Of a DNA stretch of 12,051 nt, positions 1 through 8,127 are shown one piece after another. The stretch spans positions 1 to 12,051 of the forward strand of contig CAIRYL010000111.1 in the NCBI GenBank assembly GCA_903882825.1, given 5' to 3'. Numbering within the stretch: position 1 is the first letter of the stretch; each line of letters opens with the position of its first letter. A program made the translations under genes and the position numbers. Source of the DNA: an uncultured Candidatus Peregrinibacteria bacterium (GTDB taxonomy: Bacteria > Patescibacteriota > Gracilibacteria > CAIRYL01). Under the pieces are notes generated by a model. It had not been told where the DNA came from. It saw only the letters and a program-made list of their open reading frames with translations, and made no database searches.

Positions 1-3000
1 TATTGTTGGTATTGCTTTTTTGGGATACGAAATATGTAAACTATTTTCATCGGGAGATGATTCAAAGTTTGGAAAACTAGCGCTTTCTTTAGGACTTGTG
101 GCGAGTGTTCCGATGATGATGAAATATGGAAAAGATATGTTGGGTAATGCAGATATTTTGAAAAATGTTGGAGAAAAATGGGATTCTGCAAAACAAAAAC
201 TGGGAGATGCGAAAGAATTTATTTCCAATCCTCTCGAAAGCGTTATACGGCTTTTTTCTGGAAAAAAAGAAGATCTGATAAAAACTCTTCAAACTCCTGA
301 TGCAGATAGAAAAACATATCCAGAAATAGTACAAACATTACAATCTCTTGATGAAAGTACTTTACAAAAAATATACGAAGACCATAAAACAGGGCTTAAT
401 ATTGCCGGTATGACTACCGGAGCATTGTTAATGTTGTTGTTAGGATATTATTTTGTAAAATCAAAAATTTCTATTTTAAAGATTTTTGGAGTTACGGGTG
501 GAGCGTTAGCAATTATGGGTGCTGGGGTAGGAATAGCCAAAGTATTAGGAGTAGAATCAAAAGATATAAAAGGAGGTGTTCTTACTGCTTTTGAAACCTT
601 GGCAGGTATTTGGAATAACCCTGATGGAGTTTTTACGGGTACCGCAAATGTGGTACAAGAAAAACTTCTCCATTCCACTACAATTACTGAAAATACCAAA
701 GCCGAAACTCTTCAAACATTAAAAGCCCTTCAAACATCTGTTTCGCAAAGACCAAATCCTTCGGCTGAAAGTATTAATGGGCATTATTCGAGTACTTTTC
801 TCTTTGCGCTTTCTGAATATATACAGGATGTAGAAAATATTGGGAAAAATGAGAAAAAAACCGCAATGGTAAATTATGAATATCTTTTTTATCTCGCAAA
901 GGGTGCGGGAATGTTTACCGAAATAGTTCTTTCCGAAAGTGGGGGAAAAGTACTAAAAATTGAAGGTATTGCGGTGGGAAGTCCGCTAGAAAAAACAGAA
1001 GAAAATTTTTTACAAGAAACGGTATGGGAAGGACAAGTAATGAAAAATATTATACATGATGCACAAATTTTTGGTGTGGTAGCCGAAGATATTGATGGTA
1101 TGGAAAAATGGATTCAAGACACATTTAAGAGTTCGGCAAGTGTAAAAGAAAAACTACAAGAGATAAAAAAGGATCTTTCGGATTTTCCTGAGTTTAAAAG
1201 TGTAATGGAGTATATAGAAAATAATAAGGCAGTAGTAGGCGGAAGCATTGTTGCGAGTGTTTTATTCGCATATATGATGAGAAAAACAATGAAAAATTCC
1301 AATGTAGTAGGAAAAGTAGTAATGGGGGGGATACAAGGATTTGCATTGTATAACGTTATTTCATACCTCTATACTGGAGAAGCAACCATTAGTCCCGCAA
1401 AATTTCAAAAAATAAAGTGGGCATTGCGCCAAATACTTCATCATGTGTCATTTTTAATAGAAGAAAGCACCTCTGCACAAATGCCATTTCTCCAAAATAT
1501 TATTCCCGAAGAAATACAAGAAGCATTAAATGCAACAGATTCTGGAGTTCCAACATTTATTAAAAAGGAAAAAATACAAGGCGTAAAGGACGTATTACAA
1601 GCAATAGGAACCGAAAATCTAGAGGATGAAAGTGTTACTCGTTATATACATGAAATTTCTGTTGACCTTGGAAATGGTGAAAATTCTGCAAGTGTTTCAG
1701 AAAGTTCTTTTCCTATACTTTTTTACCTTCTTCAAAAAAAAGGATGGAAATTAGAATCGGAGATGGATATAACAGATACCGAAAAAAATACACATATTCA
1801 TACGCTCGTATCGCCTCAACAAAAGAGGTTTGTAATATATGGACTTTCTAAAAACTTTTCTTCCGAAGAAACAAAGGGACAAATAGAAAACAAACAACAA
1901 GTAGCGTGGACAACAGGAATGGGGAAACTTTCTGGAAAAATTGGAGAATACTTGGGAAAAGATACTTCAAAAAGTATTTTTGAGAACAAATATCCACAAA
2001 AGGCAGGATTCCTAAAATTAGCCCAACAAAAGGTTGAAGAATTATCTCAAAAGCAATATCAACATGTTTCGGATACAGATATAAATGAGCTACAAGAAAT
2101 GCTTCAAAAGGGAGGTGGGGATTTATTTACAAAAATGGCAGGTGTGGAACTTTGGGCAAGTCTTCCCGATTTTGACACGGGGGTAGAGAAAAAGGATGAA
2201 TTTTCTGTAGGAATTGCCCAGGGGGTTCCTCCACAAGATTTTTTACAAATAAAAGAAACCATTGGAAAAACATTGTTTACTCAAACGCTTCAAGGTGCAA
2301 CGAAATCTTTCGCAGAGATTAACCAAAATATTGCTGAACTTTTGTACGATAGAGTTCCAAAAGGAGGACAATTAGAAAAAGATGTGCTTTTACTCATATC
2401 TCATCCAGAAAAAGTAAACGACCTTGCATGGATGACCAAATTCACCGTTGATCTCATGACTGGGGTAGATGGATGGATGGTTTCTCTGAAAGCGGGTGGA
2501 ATATCGTATATATATGGAAGCATGGAAATAGCAATAAGTGCTGATGTATCTCTTGGAAAAATGATTGTTACAGCTCTTCAGGCTGGAGTTTCTGATTCAG
2601 TATCGTATGAAGATGTTCTCCGAGAATCGGGAGGCGCACTTTTACTGGGATGCATTGTGGGTGGAGGAGGACTAGTAGGAGGAGCCTTAGGATACGGAGT
2701 AGGAGGTCTTGTAGGGGGAACTGTGAGTAAAGTTGCGGGGAAAGGATTTAAAAGCGGAAGGAATATTGGGGCAAGGGCAGGAAAAACTATCGGAGCCTTA
2801 CCACTTTCATTGGCAAAGCTCCCTTTAAAAATTCTAAAGCCAGTGAATATATTGGCATATCCAGAAACATATTTTTATTTAGCAAAAGAAGGGGCAATTT
2901 CTGGGTATAAATATTCTGGTGCGAATATTGCAAAAACAGTTCCATTTACGGAGAAAAAAAAATATATCGAAAATGCTATTCGAAGAATTATTTACCTCCA

Positions 3001-5152
3001 AGAAAAGGAACAGTTTATGCGAAAATCAGCGGTACTTACGGGAAATGCTGCCGTAGCTGAAAAAGCAAAACAGGAAATAGTAGAAATAGCTAAGCAAATG
3101 AGCAAAGTTCTCGGTGAAGATATAGATTTAAGAAACTCTTTTCCTCTGTTTTATAATAACAGTGATGATGCAGTAGTAATTAATAAAATTGCTGAAAAGA
3201 TCGGAGAAATTAGGAGAAATTGGGAAACTCTAGATCAGGGTGATGTATATCTGAATCGTGTATATAATAATCTTGGACTTGATGAAGAGCAACCATTCTC
3301 TTTTATGAGAAAAAATATTCCTTCATGGGCAAAAACCCCCATTCAAACCCTCCAAAATACTGGTTCAAAAGTTATTAACACCACTAAAAAATATGTAATG
3401 CTCGGGGGGAAATCCGTGCCGTATATTGCCGATGTTGGGGGAACCGCTGCTGGAGTATACGGAGCATACGTTGAGTGGGATGAATTTTTTGAACATCAAG
3501 AAAAACAAGGTTGGCATATCGCCAAATACGATGCTACTCAAGGGGCTATACGAACGGGAGAAGCGTTAACAGGAGCCACTATTTCTACAGCGGTTATGCT
3601 TCAACGATTAGGAAGAGGCGGTTTATGGGTCGCACGCTTAGCAAGAATAAATCCTTGGTATGCCGTTGCTTCTATTGCTATAGAGCCAGTTATTGCTTGG
3701 GTAGATGCAGCCCAAGAATCGGCAATGACCAAACAAGATTGGCTAAAAGAAGGAAAAAATCCAGAAGAAATAAAAATGAAATTGTTAGATGCCAAAGATG
3801 AAGGATTTTATGGAACGATACGCTATACATGGCAAACTCCCGAGGCATTACAAGCTATTCGTATGGTGTATTGGATGACACTTTTAGAAAATTTAGGGAT
3901 TCCGGAAGGTTTGCCTCAATCGGTTGCCATAGAATATATTCGTACAAAAACAAATAATACTTTTTTAGGAGAAGATATTTCATCGTTAAGTAGACTTTTG
4001 TATGAATCAAAAATTTTTACAATGCAATTTTTACGACTTCATCCAGAAATACAAACATTTACAGATTTGGTATCCGGAGAAAAAAATAAGGTGGAAAACT
4101 TTATAAACAATAATACATTGGAAATGCCGGCATTATTGCACAATGCCAAAGAAGCAGATGAATCACTCCAAACAAAAGAACAGCCTTTGAAGAGTGAATT
4201 TTATGCAGGAATATATCGTATTGCAAAAAATGTATTTTTTTACGAAGGGAAAAATGATGAAAAAAATCTGAAAAATTTCTTTACCGAAGAAACAGGAGAT
4301 ATTCATGGAATGTATTATGATCCAGATGACGACGAGTGGAGCGTTAACGAACATCATGGAATAGATCATACTGCCGAAAAAGGAACACCGAATTTTACCG
4401 TATTTCAAAAAATGTTGGAAAAAAGAAAATCAGATATGATTCCGAGTGAATACGGAGGATTAAAGGTAAGTGCTCAAATAATAAAAGAATTTTCCAGTGG
4501 GAAAGAAGTGGTAAAAACACTGGAACAATGGGATAAAACAGAGTTGAAACAGTATTTACAAACGGCTTCTGCGAGTGATTTTTACGCACTCCCTTTTATT
4601 CATGCAACCGCCGAAAGAGGAAGAACTTCTGCTGAAATTTTTTCTGAATCTTTAGGGAATATTAAAAAACATTTGTATGGAGATGAAATTTTCTATACGA
4701 AAGGAAATATTTCTGAATATAATGAAATTATTCAAAAACATGAAATGGGTATTCCAACAGGGCTTTTACAAGCGGTACTCGAACAAGAATCGTGCGGTGG
4801 TGATCCTGTAGCAATTTCTTCCACTAATTGTAGTGGAATTGGACAATTAAATGCATATATGACATTGGGAGCTGGTGAAAATAACTGGGGACGTATTAAC
4901 CCTTTTAATCCTTCAGAAGGTATTGAACGTTCTGCAAAACTTCTTTCGTATCTTTTTCGGGTATTTCCTGAAGGACGCTATGGGGCACAAGCTGTTGCGA
5001 TGGCAGTAACGGCATATAATACGGGCGAAAATAATGTACAAAACGCATACAAAAAAGGAGGACCGGATCATTGGCAAGAAAATCTTCCCACATCAGAGGC
5101 TCAACATTATTGGACAGAAGTAGAAGGAAAATGGAAAACGGTGCGAGCGTAA
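1..5152 (+). CDS. Giant multi-membrane-segment protein with C-terminal lytic transglycosylase (SLT) domain, 5' partial
   Basis: The frame is open to the left edge, so the N-terminus is missing; a TTG at 20 is only the first possible start inside the window and numbering here is from it (1710 residues). The only recognisable domain is at the end: a lytic transglycosylase fold that would cleave peptidoglycan glycan strands. Its probable catalytic glutamate is E1590 in EQES, followed by GIGQL (1606-1610), NPFNPSEGI, and AYNTG (from 1665). The rest is unrecognised. Hydrophobic stretches lie near 125-146, 152-177, 403-420 and 428-450; a strongly glycine-rich zipper at about 871-925; further hydrophobic parts near 1139-1155 and 1180-1230. 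Between them are charged, probably helical or coiled regions. C1592 and C1604 flank the active-site region. Known precedents for such a build are phage tape-measure proteins and secretion-associated transglycosylases, but no phage or secretion gene is visible. The SLT call is firm; the overall role is unknown. Confidence 0.8.
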   Translation, partial: IVGIAFLGYEICKLFSSGDDSKFGKLALSLGLVASVPMMMKYGKDMLGNADILKNVGEKWDSAKQKLGDAKEFISNPLESVIRLFSGKKEDLIKTLQTPDADRKTYPEIVQTLQSLDESTLQKIYEDHKTGLNIAGMTTGALLMLLLGYYFVKSKISILKIFGVTGGALAIMGAGVGIAKVLGVESKDIKGGVLTAFETLAGIWNNPDGVFTGTANVVQEKLLHSTTITENTKAETLQTLKALQTSVSQRPNPSAESINGHYSSTFLFALSEYIQDVENIGKNEKKTAMVNYEYLFYLAKGAGMFTEIVLSESGGKVLKIEGIAVGSPLEKTEENFLQETVWEGQVMKNIIHDAQIFGVVAEDIDGMEKWIQDTFKSSASVKEKLQEIKKDLSDFPEFKSVMEYIENNKAVVGGSIVASVLFAYMMRKTMKNSNVVGKVVMGGIQGFALYNVISYLYTGEATISPAKFQKIKWALRQILHHVSFLIEESTSAQMPFLQNIIPEEIQEALNATDSGVPTFIKKEKIQGVKDVLQAIGTENLEDESVTRYIHEISVDLGNGENSASVSESSFPILFYLLQKKGWKLESEMDITDTEKNTHIHTLVSPQQKRFVIYGLSKNFSSEETKGQIENKQQVAWTTGMGKLSGKIGEYLGKDTSKSIFENKYPQKAGFLKLAQQKVEELSQKQYQHVSDTDINELQEMLQKGGGDLFTKMAGVELWASLPDFDTGVEKKDEFSVGIAQGVPPQDFLQIKETIGKTLFTQTLQGATKSFAEINQNIAELLYDRVPKGGQLEKDVLLLISHPEKVNDLAWMTKFTVDLMTGVDGWMVSLKAGGISYIYGSMEIAISADVSLGKMIVTALQAGVSDSVSYEDVLRESGGALLLGCIVGGGGLVGGALGYGVGGLVGGTVSKVAGKGFKSGRNIGARAGKTIGALPLSLAKLPLKILKPVNILAYPETYFYLAKEGAISGYKYSGANIAKTVPFTEKKKYIENAIRRIIYLQEKEQFMRKSAVLTGNAAVAEKAKQEIVEIAKQMSKVLGEDIDLRNSFPLFYNNSDDAVVINKIAEKIGEIRRNWETLDQGDVYLNRVYNNLGLDEEQPFSFMRKNIPSWAKTPIQTLQNTGSKVINTTKKYVMLGGKSVPYIADVGGTAAGVYGAYVEWDEFFEHQEKQGWHIAKYDATQGAIRTGEALTGATISTAVMLQRLGRGGLWVARLARINPWYAVASIAIEPVIAWVDAAQESAMTKQDWLKEGKNPEEIKMKLLDAKDEGFYGTIRYTWQTPEALQAIRMVYWMTLLENLGIPEGLPQSVAIEYIRTKTNNTFLGEDISSLSRLLYESKIFTMQFLRLHPEIQTFTDLVSGEKNKVENFINNNTLEMPALLHNAKEADESLQTKEQPLKSEFYAGIYRIAKNVFFYEGKNDEKNLKNFFTEETGDIHGMYYDPDDDEWSVNEHHGIDHTAEKGTPNFTVFQKMLEKRKSDMIPSEYGGLKVSAQIIKEFSSGKEVVKTLEQWDKTELKQYLQTASASDFYALPFIHATAERGRTSAEIFSESLGNIKKHLYGDEIFYTKGNISEYNEIIQKHEMGIPTGLLQAVLEQESCGGDPVAISSTNCSGIGQLNAYMTLGAGENNWGRINPFNPSEGIERSAKLLSYLFRVFPEGRYGAQAVAMAVTAYNTGENNVQNAYKKGGPDHWQENLPTSEAQHYWTEVEGKWKTVRA

Positions 5153-5157
5153 AATTT

Positions 5158-5835
5158 TTAATTTTTTGAAATATTCCACTGTATTTCGGTTTTTCCGCGT
5201 GCCTTCAAATATGTATTGGTTTTTGAAAAATGTTTACATCCTAAAAAATGTCTTACCGAAAGGGGACTGGGGTGTCCTGATTCTAAAACGAGATGTTTTT
5301 GCCGATTGATATGTTCGCCCTTTTTTTTGGCATAGTTTCCCCAAAGTATAAATACTAATCCTTCCCGTTTTTCTGAAAGCTCTTTAATAACCTTATTGGT
5401 AAATTCTTCCCATCCTTTTCCTGCATGGCTTGCTGGAATTCCTTTTTGTACAGTGAGTACCGAATTGAGTAAAAAAACACCTTGAGATGCCCAATATTCT
5501 AAATTTCCAGTTTTACATGGTTCAATTCCTAAATCTGCATGCAGTTCTTTATAAATATTTTTTAAACTGGGTGGAAGTGGCTCTGTTTCTGGAACGGAAA
5601 AACACAGTCCGTGTGCCATTTTTGGCGTATGGTAGGGGTCTTGTCCCACAATAACCACTTTTACTGCAGAAAAAGGGCATTCCCAAAATGCACGAAAAAT
5701 ATTTTTTGGATGAGGATATATTATTTTTCCGGCGGTTATTTCATTTACTAAAAATTCTTTAAGATTTGTAAAATATGGTTTTTCAAATTCTTCACTTAAA
5801 ATACATTTCCAGGAATCTTCTATGAGCACTTCCAT
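5158..5835 (-). CDS. ung: Uracil-DNA glycosylase, family 1
   Basis: This enzyme removes uracil from DNA, starting base excision repair. All 225 residues align with the family 1 enzyme (E. coli about 229). The water-activating motif GQDPYH is at 64-69 with D66 as the catalytic aspartate, then AHGLCFSV (uracil pocket), LLNSVLTV with N124, LWG at 164-166, and the DNA-intercalating loop HPSPLS at 188-193 with H188. The loop reads HPSPLSVRHFLGC, one residue shorter than the E. coli HPSPLSAHRGFFGC. The ATG at 5835 matches the usual N-terminus (PYF follows at 20-22). No Shine-Dalgarno sequence precedes it, only a T-rich leader. A TACGAT hexamer on the minus strand at 5866-5871 could be a -10 box, but no clear -35 accompanies it. 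It converges on the giant SLT gene with five bases between stops and diverges from argH. Confidence 0.96.
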   Translation of the reverse strand: MEVLIEDSWKCILSEEFEKPYFTNLKEFLVNEITAGKIIYPHPKNIFRAFWECPFSAVKVVIVGQDPYHTPKMAHGLCFSVPETEPLPPSLKNIYKELHADLGIEPCKTGNLEYWASQGVFLLNSVLTVQKGIPASHAGKGWEEFTNKVIKELSEKREGLVFILWGNYAKKKGEHINRQKHLVLESGHPSPLSVRHFLGCKHFSKTNTYLKARGKTEIQWNISKN

Positions 5836-5980
5836 AAAAATAAAAAAAGAGTGAACCTCTGGCGTATCGTACCATATTTTCTTTTATACAAAAAAACAGT
5901 ATTATTTTTTTGTTTTCATATCTCGAATTGTTCATATTTTCATATTCCTCTCCATTTTTTCTTTATTTTTCTTCTTCCCT
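5836..5980. promoter_or_regulatory. Divergent ung/argH intergenic region, presumed to hold both promoters
   Basis: This 145-base, very AT-rich spacer separates divergent ung and argH, so it must carry both promoters if each gene has its own. I see only weak candidates: TACGAT on the minus strand (5866-5871) for ung, and TTGTTT (5910-5915) with TATTTT (5935-5940, 19-base spacer) for argH. The last 40 bases before argH are almost all pyrimidine. No hairpin or operator-like palindrome stands out. Confidence 0.35.
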
Positions 5981-7240
5981 ATGCCAAAACTTTGGAAAAA
6001 AAAATCATCAGGAGAACTTCATCCTGCTATTGAAGCGTATACCGTAGGAGAAGATATAGTGCTGGATATGGAAATTTTTCCTTTTGATATTCTTGCCTCA
6101 AAAGCACATGCAAATATGCTTTCTTCCATTCATATCCTTACACCAGCAGAAAATACTGCCTTACAAGCATCACTCGATGTTCTTTTTCAAAAATGGGAAC
6201 AAGGAGAAATAGAAATTCGTCCCGAAGATGAAGATTGTCATACCGTTATTGAGAATTTTTTGGTGGAACAATGTGGTGATGCGGGGAAAAAAATACATAC
6301 GGGGAGAAGTCGCAATGACCAAGTGTTGGTGGCCATTCGTCTTCTTTTAAAAAGTCGTTTACAAGAAGTGAAAGAGGAAACGGAAGATTTGGCGCGTGTA
6401 TTTCAAGAAAAATCTCAAGAGTGGAAAAATATTCCAATCCCTGGATATACTCATACACAACAGGCAATGCTTTCTTCTGTAGGGCATTATTGCAATGCTT
6501 TTACGGAAGCGTTATTTGACGATGCGTTGTTTTGTGAAAGTGTGTTCCACCATATCGACCAAAATCCTTTAGGGAGTAGTGCGGGATATGGGGTGTCTCT
6601 TCCGCTCAATCGTCAGATGACTACCGAGAAAATGGGATTTGCAAAAATGCAAAAGAATAGTCTTTACTGTCAAATTTCTCGTGGCAAATTTGAATCACTC
6701 GCGTTGGAAGCATTGGTACAAATTATGATGACGATTGGACGATTTGCAAATGATATGATCTGGTATACTTCTCAAGAATTTTCATTTTTTACGGCAGATA
6801 ATAGCGTTGTAACAGGTTCTTCTCTTATGCCACAAAAACGGAATCTCGATGGTTTAGAAATTTTAAGAGGGAATGTTTCTGTTGTTATTGCTCATCAGCT
6901 GTGTATGAAGGAAATTTCTAAAAATTTGTTTTCTGGATATCATCGAGATTTACAACTTCTGAAAAAACCACTTTTGGATTCATTTTTTATAGTTCTGAAT
7001 TCCCTCGAAATTGTAAAAATTTATCTTCAAAATCTCACGCCAAATCCTCAAAACATAGCATTAAAAATCACAAAAGAAATGTTTCTGGCAGATATTGCGA
7101 ATGATCTCGTAAAAAATGAAGGAATGCCATTTCGGGAAGCATATCAAAAATCACATGAAAGTCTTCCGAATTATCATGTTGATTTTCAAAAAAATATTGC
7201 ATCAAAGGTTTCTCCTGGAGCACCGGGGAATTGGGAGTAA
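5981..7240 (+). CDS. argH: Argininosuccinate lyase
   Basis: It splits argininosuccinate into arginine and fumarate, the last step of arginine synthesis, in the cytoplasm. The 419 residues show the fumarase/ASL superfamily signatures: HTGRSRNDQV at 106-115, GYTHTQ at 155-160 with the catalytic-type histidine H158, and the mobile loop GSSLMPQKRN at 279-288 with S280/S281. The N-terminus (LW..., IEAYTVGEDIVLD) and SGYHRDLQLLK at 318-328 resemble the Bacteroidetes-type ArgH more than the E. coli type. The protein is shorter than the roughly 457-residue E. coli enzyme; it stops just after SPGAPGN, about where the Bacteroidetes type ends, so I do not call it truncated. The ATG at 5981 follows a pyrimidine-rich leader without Shine-Dalgarno. 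argG and other arginine genes are not in the window. It ends ten bases from the convergent lipoprotein gene. Confidence 0.95.
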   Translation: MPKLWKKKSSGELHPAIEAYTVGEDIVLDMEIFPFDILASKAHANMLSSIHILTPAENTALQASLDVLFQKWEQGEIEIRPEDEDCHTVIENFLVEQCGDAGKKIHTGRSRNDQVLVAIRLLLKSRLQEVKEETEDLARVFQEKSQEWKNIPIPGYTHTQQAMLSSVGHYCNAFTEALFDDALFCESVFHHIDQNPLGSSAGYGVSLPLNRQMTTEKMGFAKMQKNSLYCQISRGKFESLALEALVQIMMTIGRFANDMIWYTSQEFSFFTADNSVVTGSSLMPQKRNLDGLEILRGNVSVVIAHQLCMKEISKNLFSGYHRDLQLLKKPLLDSFFIVLNSLEIVKIYLQNLTPNPQNIALKITKEMFLADIANDLVKNEGMPFREAYQKSHESLPNYHVDFQKNIASKVSPGAPGNWE

Positions 7241-7250
7241 ATTTTTGCGT

Positions 7251-7616
7251 CTACTTCCTCTCTGACCAAATAACTTTGCATTTATTTTTTCCAAAGGAGA
7301 AATCCTCACATTTCCCATCTCCTTTTCCGGTAAATCCTCCATCTGGGGCGCAAATAATTTGATGATCTTCGCTGTATAAGTAATTAAATTTATCACAACA
7401 CTCGGATATCATGTAGTAAACAACCTGATTATTATAAGTACATCGTGCGCCCATATCAGGACGATGATTATAAGAATTTTTCAAATCCTCAACCCACACT
7501 GGATTATTCTTTGTTTCTAATGGAGGAGGAGAAGAAGAAGAAATCGGCACATTTCCTTCTGCACATCCAAAAAGAAAAATCCCAAAAGTGAGCATCAAAA
7601 GCAGTGATTTCTTCAT
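7251..7616 (-). CDS. Small cysteine-rich lipoprotein
   Basis: A 121-residue secreted lipoprotein. The N-terminus MKKS is followed by a hydrophobic stretch and the lipobox LFGC, so C18 should be lipidated and anchor the mature protein on the outer face of the cytoplasmic membrane. A Ser/Pro-rich linker (about 22-33) leads to a compact domain with six cysteines (59, 73, 74, 89, 103, 113), enough for three disulfides. Its core CAPDGGFTGKGDGKC at 89-103, preceded by VVYY and a CC pair, resembles a small uncharacterised domain I have seen in bacterial secreted proteins (possibly DUF6970; recalled, not checked). The function is unknown. It is the last gene of the dnaG-rpoD-greA block, 13 bases after greA, preceded by a weak purine-rich AAGAGA. 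It is the only gene here that stops with TAG. Confidence 0.85.
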   Translation of the reverse strand: MKKSLLLMLTFGIFLFGCAEGNVPISSSSPPPLETKNNPVWVEDLKNSYNHRPDMGARCTYNNQVVYYMISECCDKFNYLYSEDHQIICAPDGGFTGKGDGKCEDFSFGKNKCKVIWSERK

Positions 7617-7629
7617 TTCTCTTTTTTAT

Positions 7630-8103
7630 TTACAAAATTTCTAAAATTTCATATTCAAATTTTCCAGAAGGAGCATCTACCACTACTGTTTCTCCTTTCT
7701 TTTTTCCCAGAAGTGCCACTCCTAAAGGTGATTCGTTAGATATTTTTCCAGAAAGAGGATCGGCTTCTGTGGTACCTACGAGTGTATATTTTTCTTCTGT
7801 TTTTGAAGAAATATTTTTTATTTCTACGGTAGATCCAATACGAACATTGGTTCCTTTTCCATTTTTTCCAGAAATAATTTTTGAATATTTTATTTTCTTT
7901 TCTAAATCAAGGATTCTTCCTTCTATAAATCCTTGTTCTTCTTTCGCTTGTTGATATTCTGAATTTTCAGAAAGATCGCCATACGAAATAGCTTCTTTTA
8001 AACGTTCCGCTACTTCCTTTCGGCGAGTAGTTTTGGTGTATTCCAGTTCTTTCTCGAGTTCTTTCAGCCCTTCTTCGGTAACAATAACGGTTTCTTCTGC
8101 CAT
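7630..8103 (-). CDS. greA: Transcription elongation factor GreA
   Basis: GreA enters the RNA polymerase secondary channel and stimulates cleavage of backtracked transcripts. The 157 residues match the normal family length (E. coli 158). The N-terminal coiled coil (about 10-75) carries at its tip the signature GDLSENSEY at 42-50, with D43 and E46 as the acidic residues that position the catalytic metal. The C-terminal FKBP-like domain contains SPLGVALLGKKKG near 124-136. The ATG at 8103 gives the usual N-terminus. It lies 24 bases downstream of rpoD, and that gap is almost entirely T on the coding strand with no Shine-Dalgarno. Placement directly behind dnaG and rpoD puts three nucleic-acid-synthesis factors in one probable transcript. 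Confidence 0.97.
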   Translation of the reverse strand: MAEETVIVTEEGLKELEKELEYTKTTRRKEVAERLKEAISYGDLSENSEYQQAKEEQGFIEGRILDLEKKIKYSKIISGKNGKGTNVRIGSTVEIKNISSKTEEKYTLVGTTEADPLSGKISNESPLGVALLGKKKGETVVVDAPSGKFEYEILEIL

Positions 8104-8127
8104 AAAAAAAAGAAAAAATAAAAATAT

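Noticed and set aside
3511..3801. Plus-strand overlapping frame inside the giant gene, and several minus-strand frames across 89-5093
   Set aside because: They overlap the long frame that carries the SLT motifs, have no recognisable domain and look like shadows of AT-rich coding sequence.
1..5152. Phage tape-measure protein as part of a prophage
   Set aside because: The layout fits loosely, but no other phage gene is visible and the next genes are housekeeping; kept only as one hypothesis.
5153..5157. Terminator between the giant gene and ung
   Set aside because: Only five bases lie between the two convergent stops and no hairpin with T-run is apparent around them.
7200..7250. Frameshift or truncation of the argH 3' end
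   Set aside because: Sequence after the stop has no continuing ArgH-like motifs, and the protein ends near where Bacteroidetes-type enzymes end.
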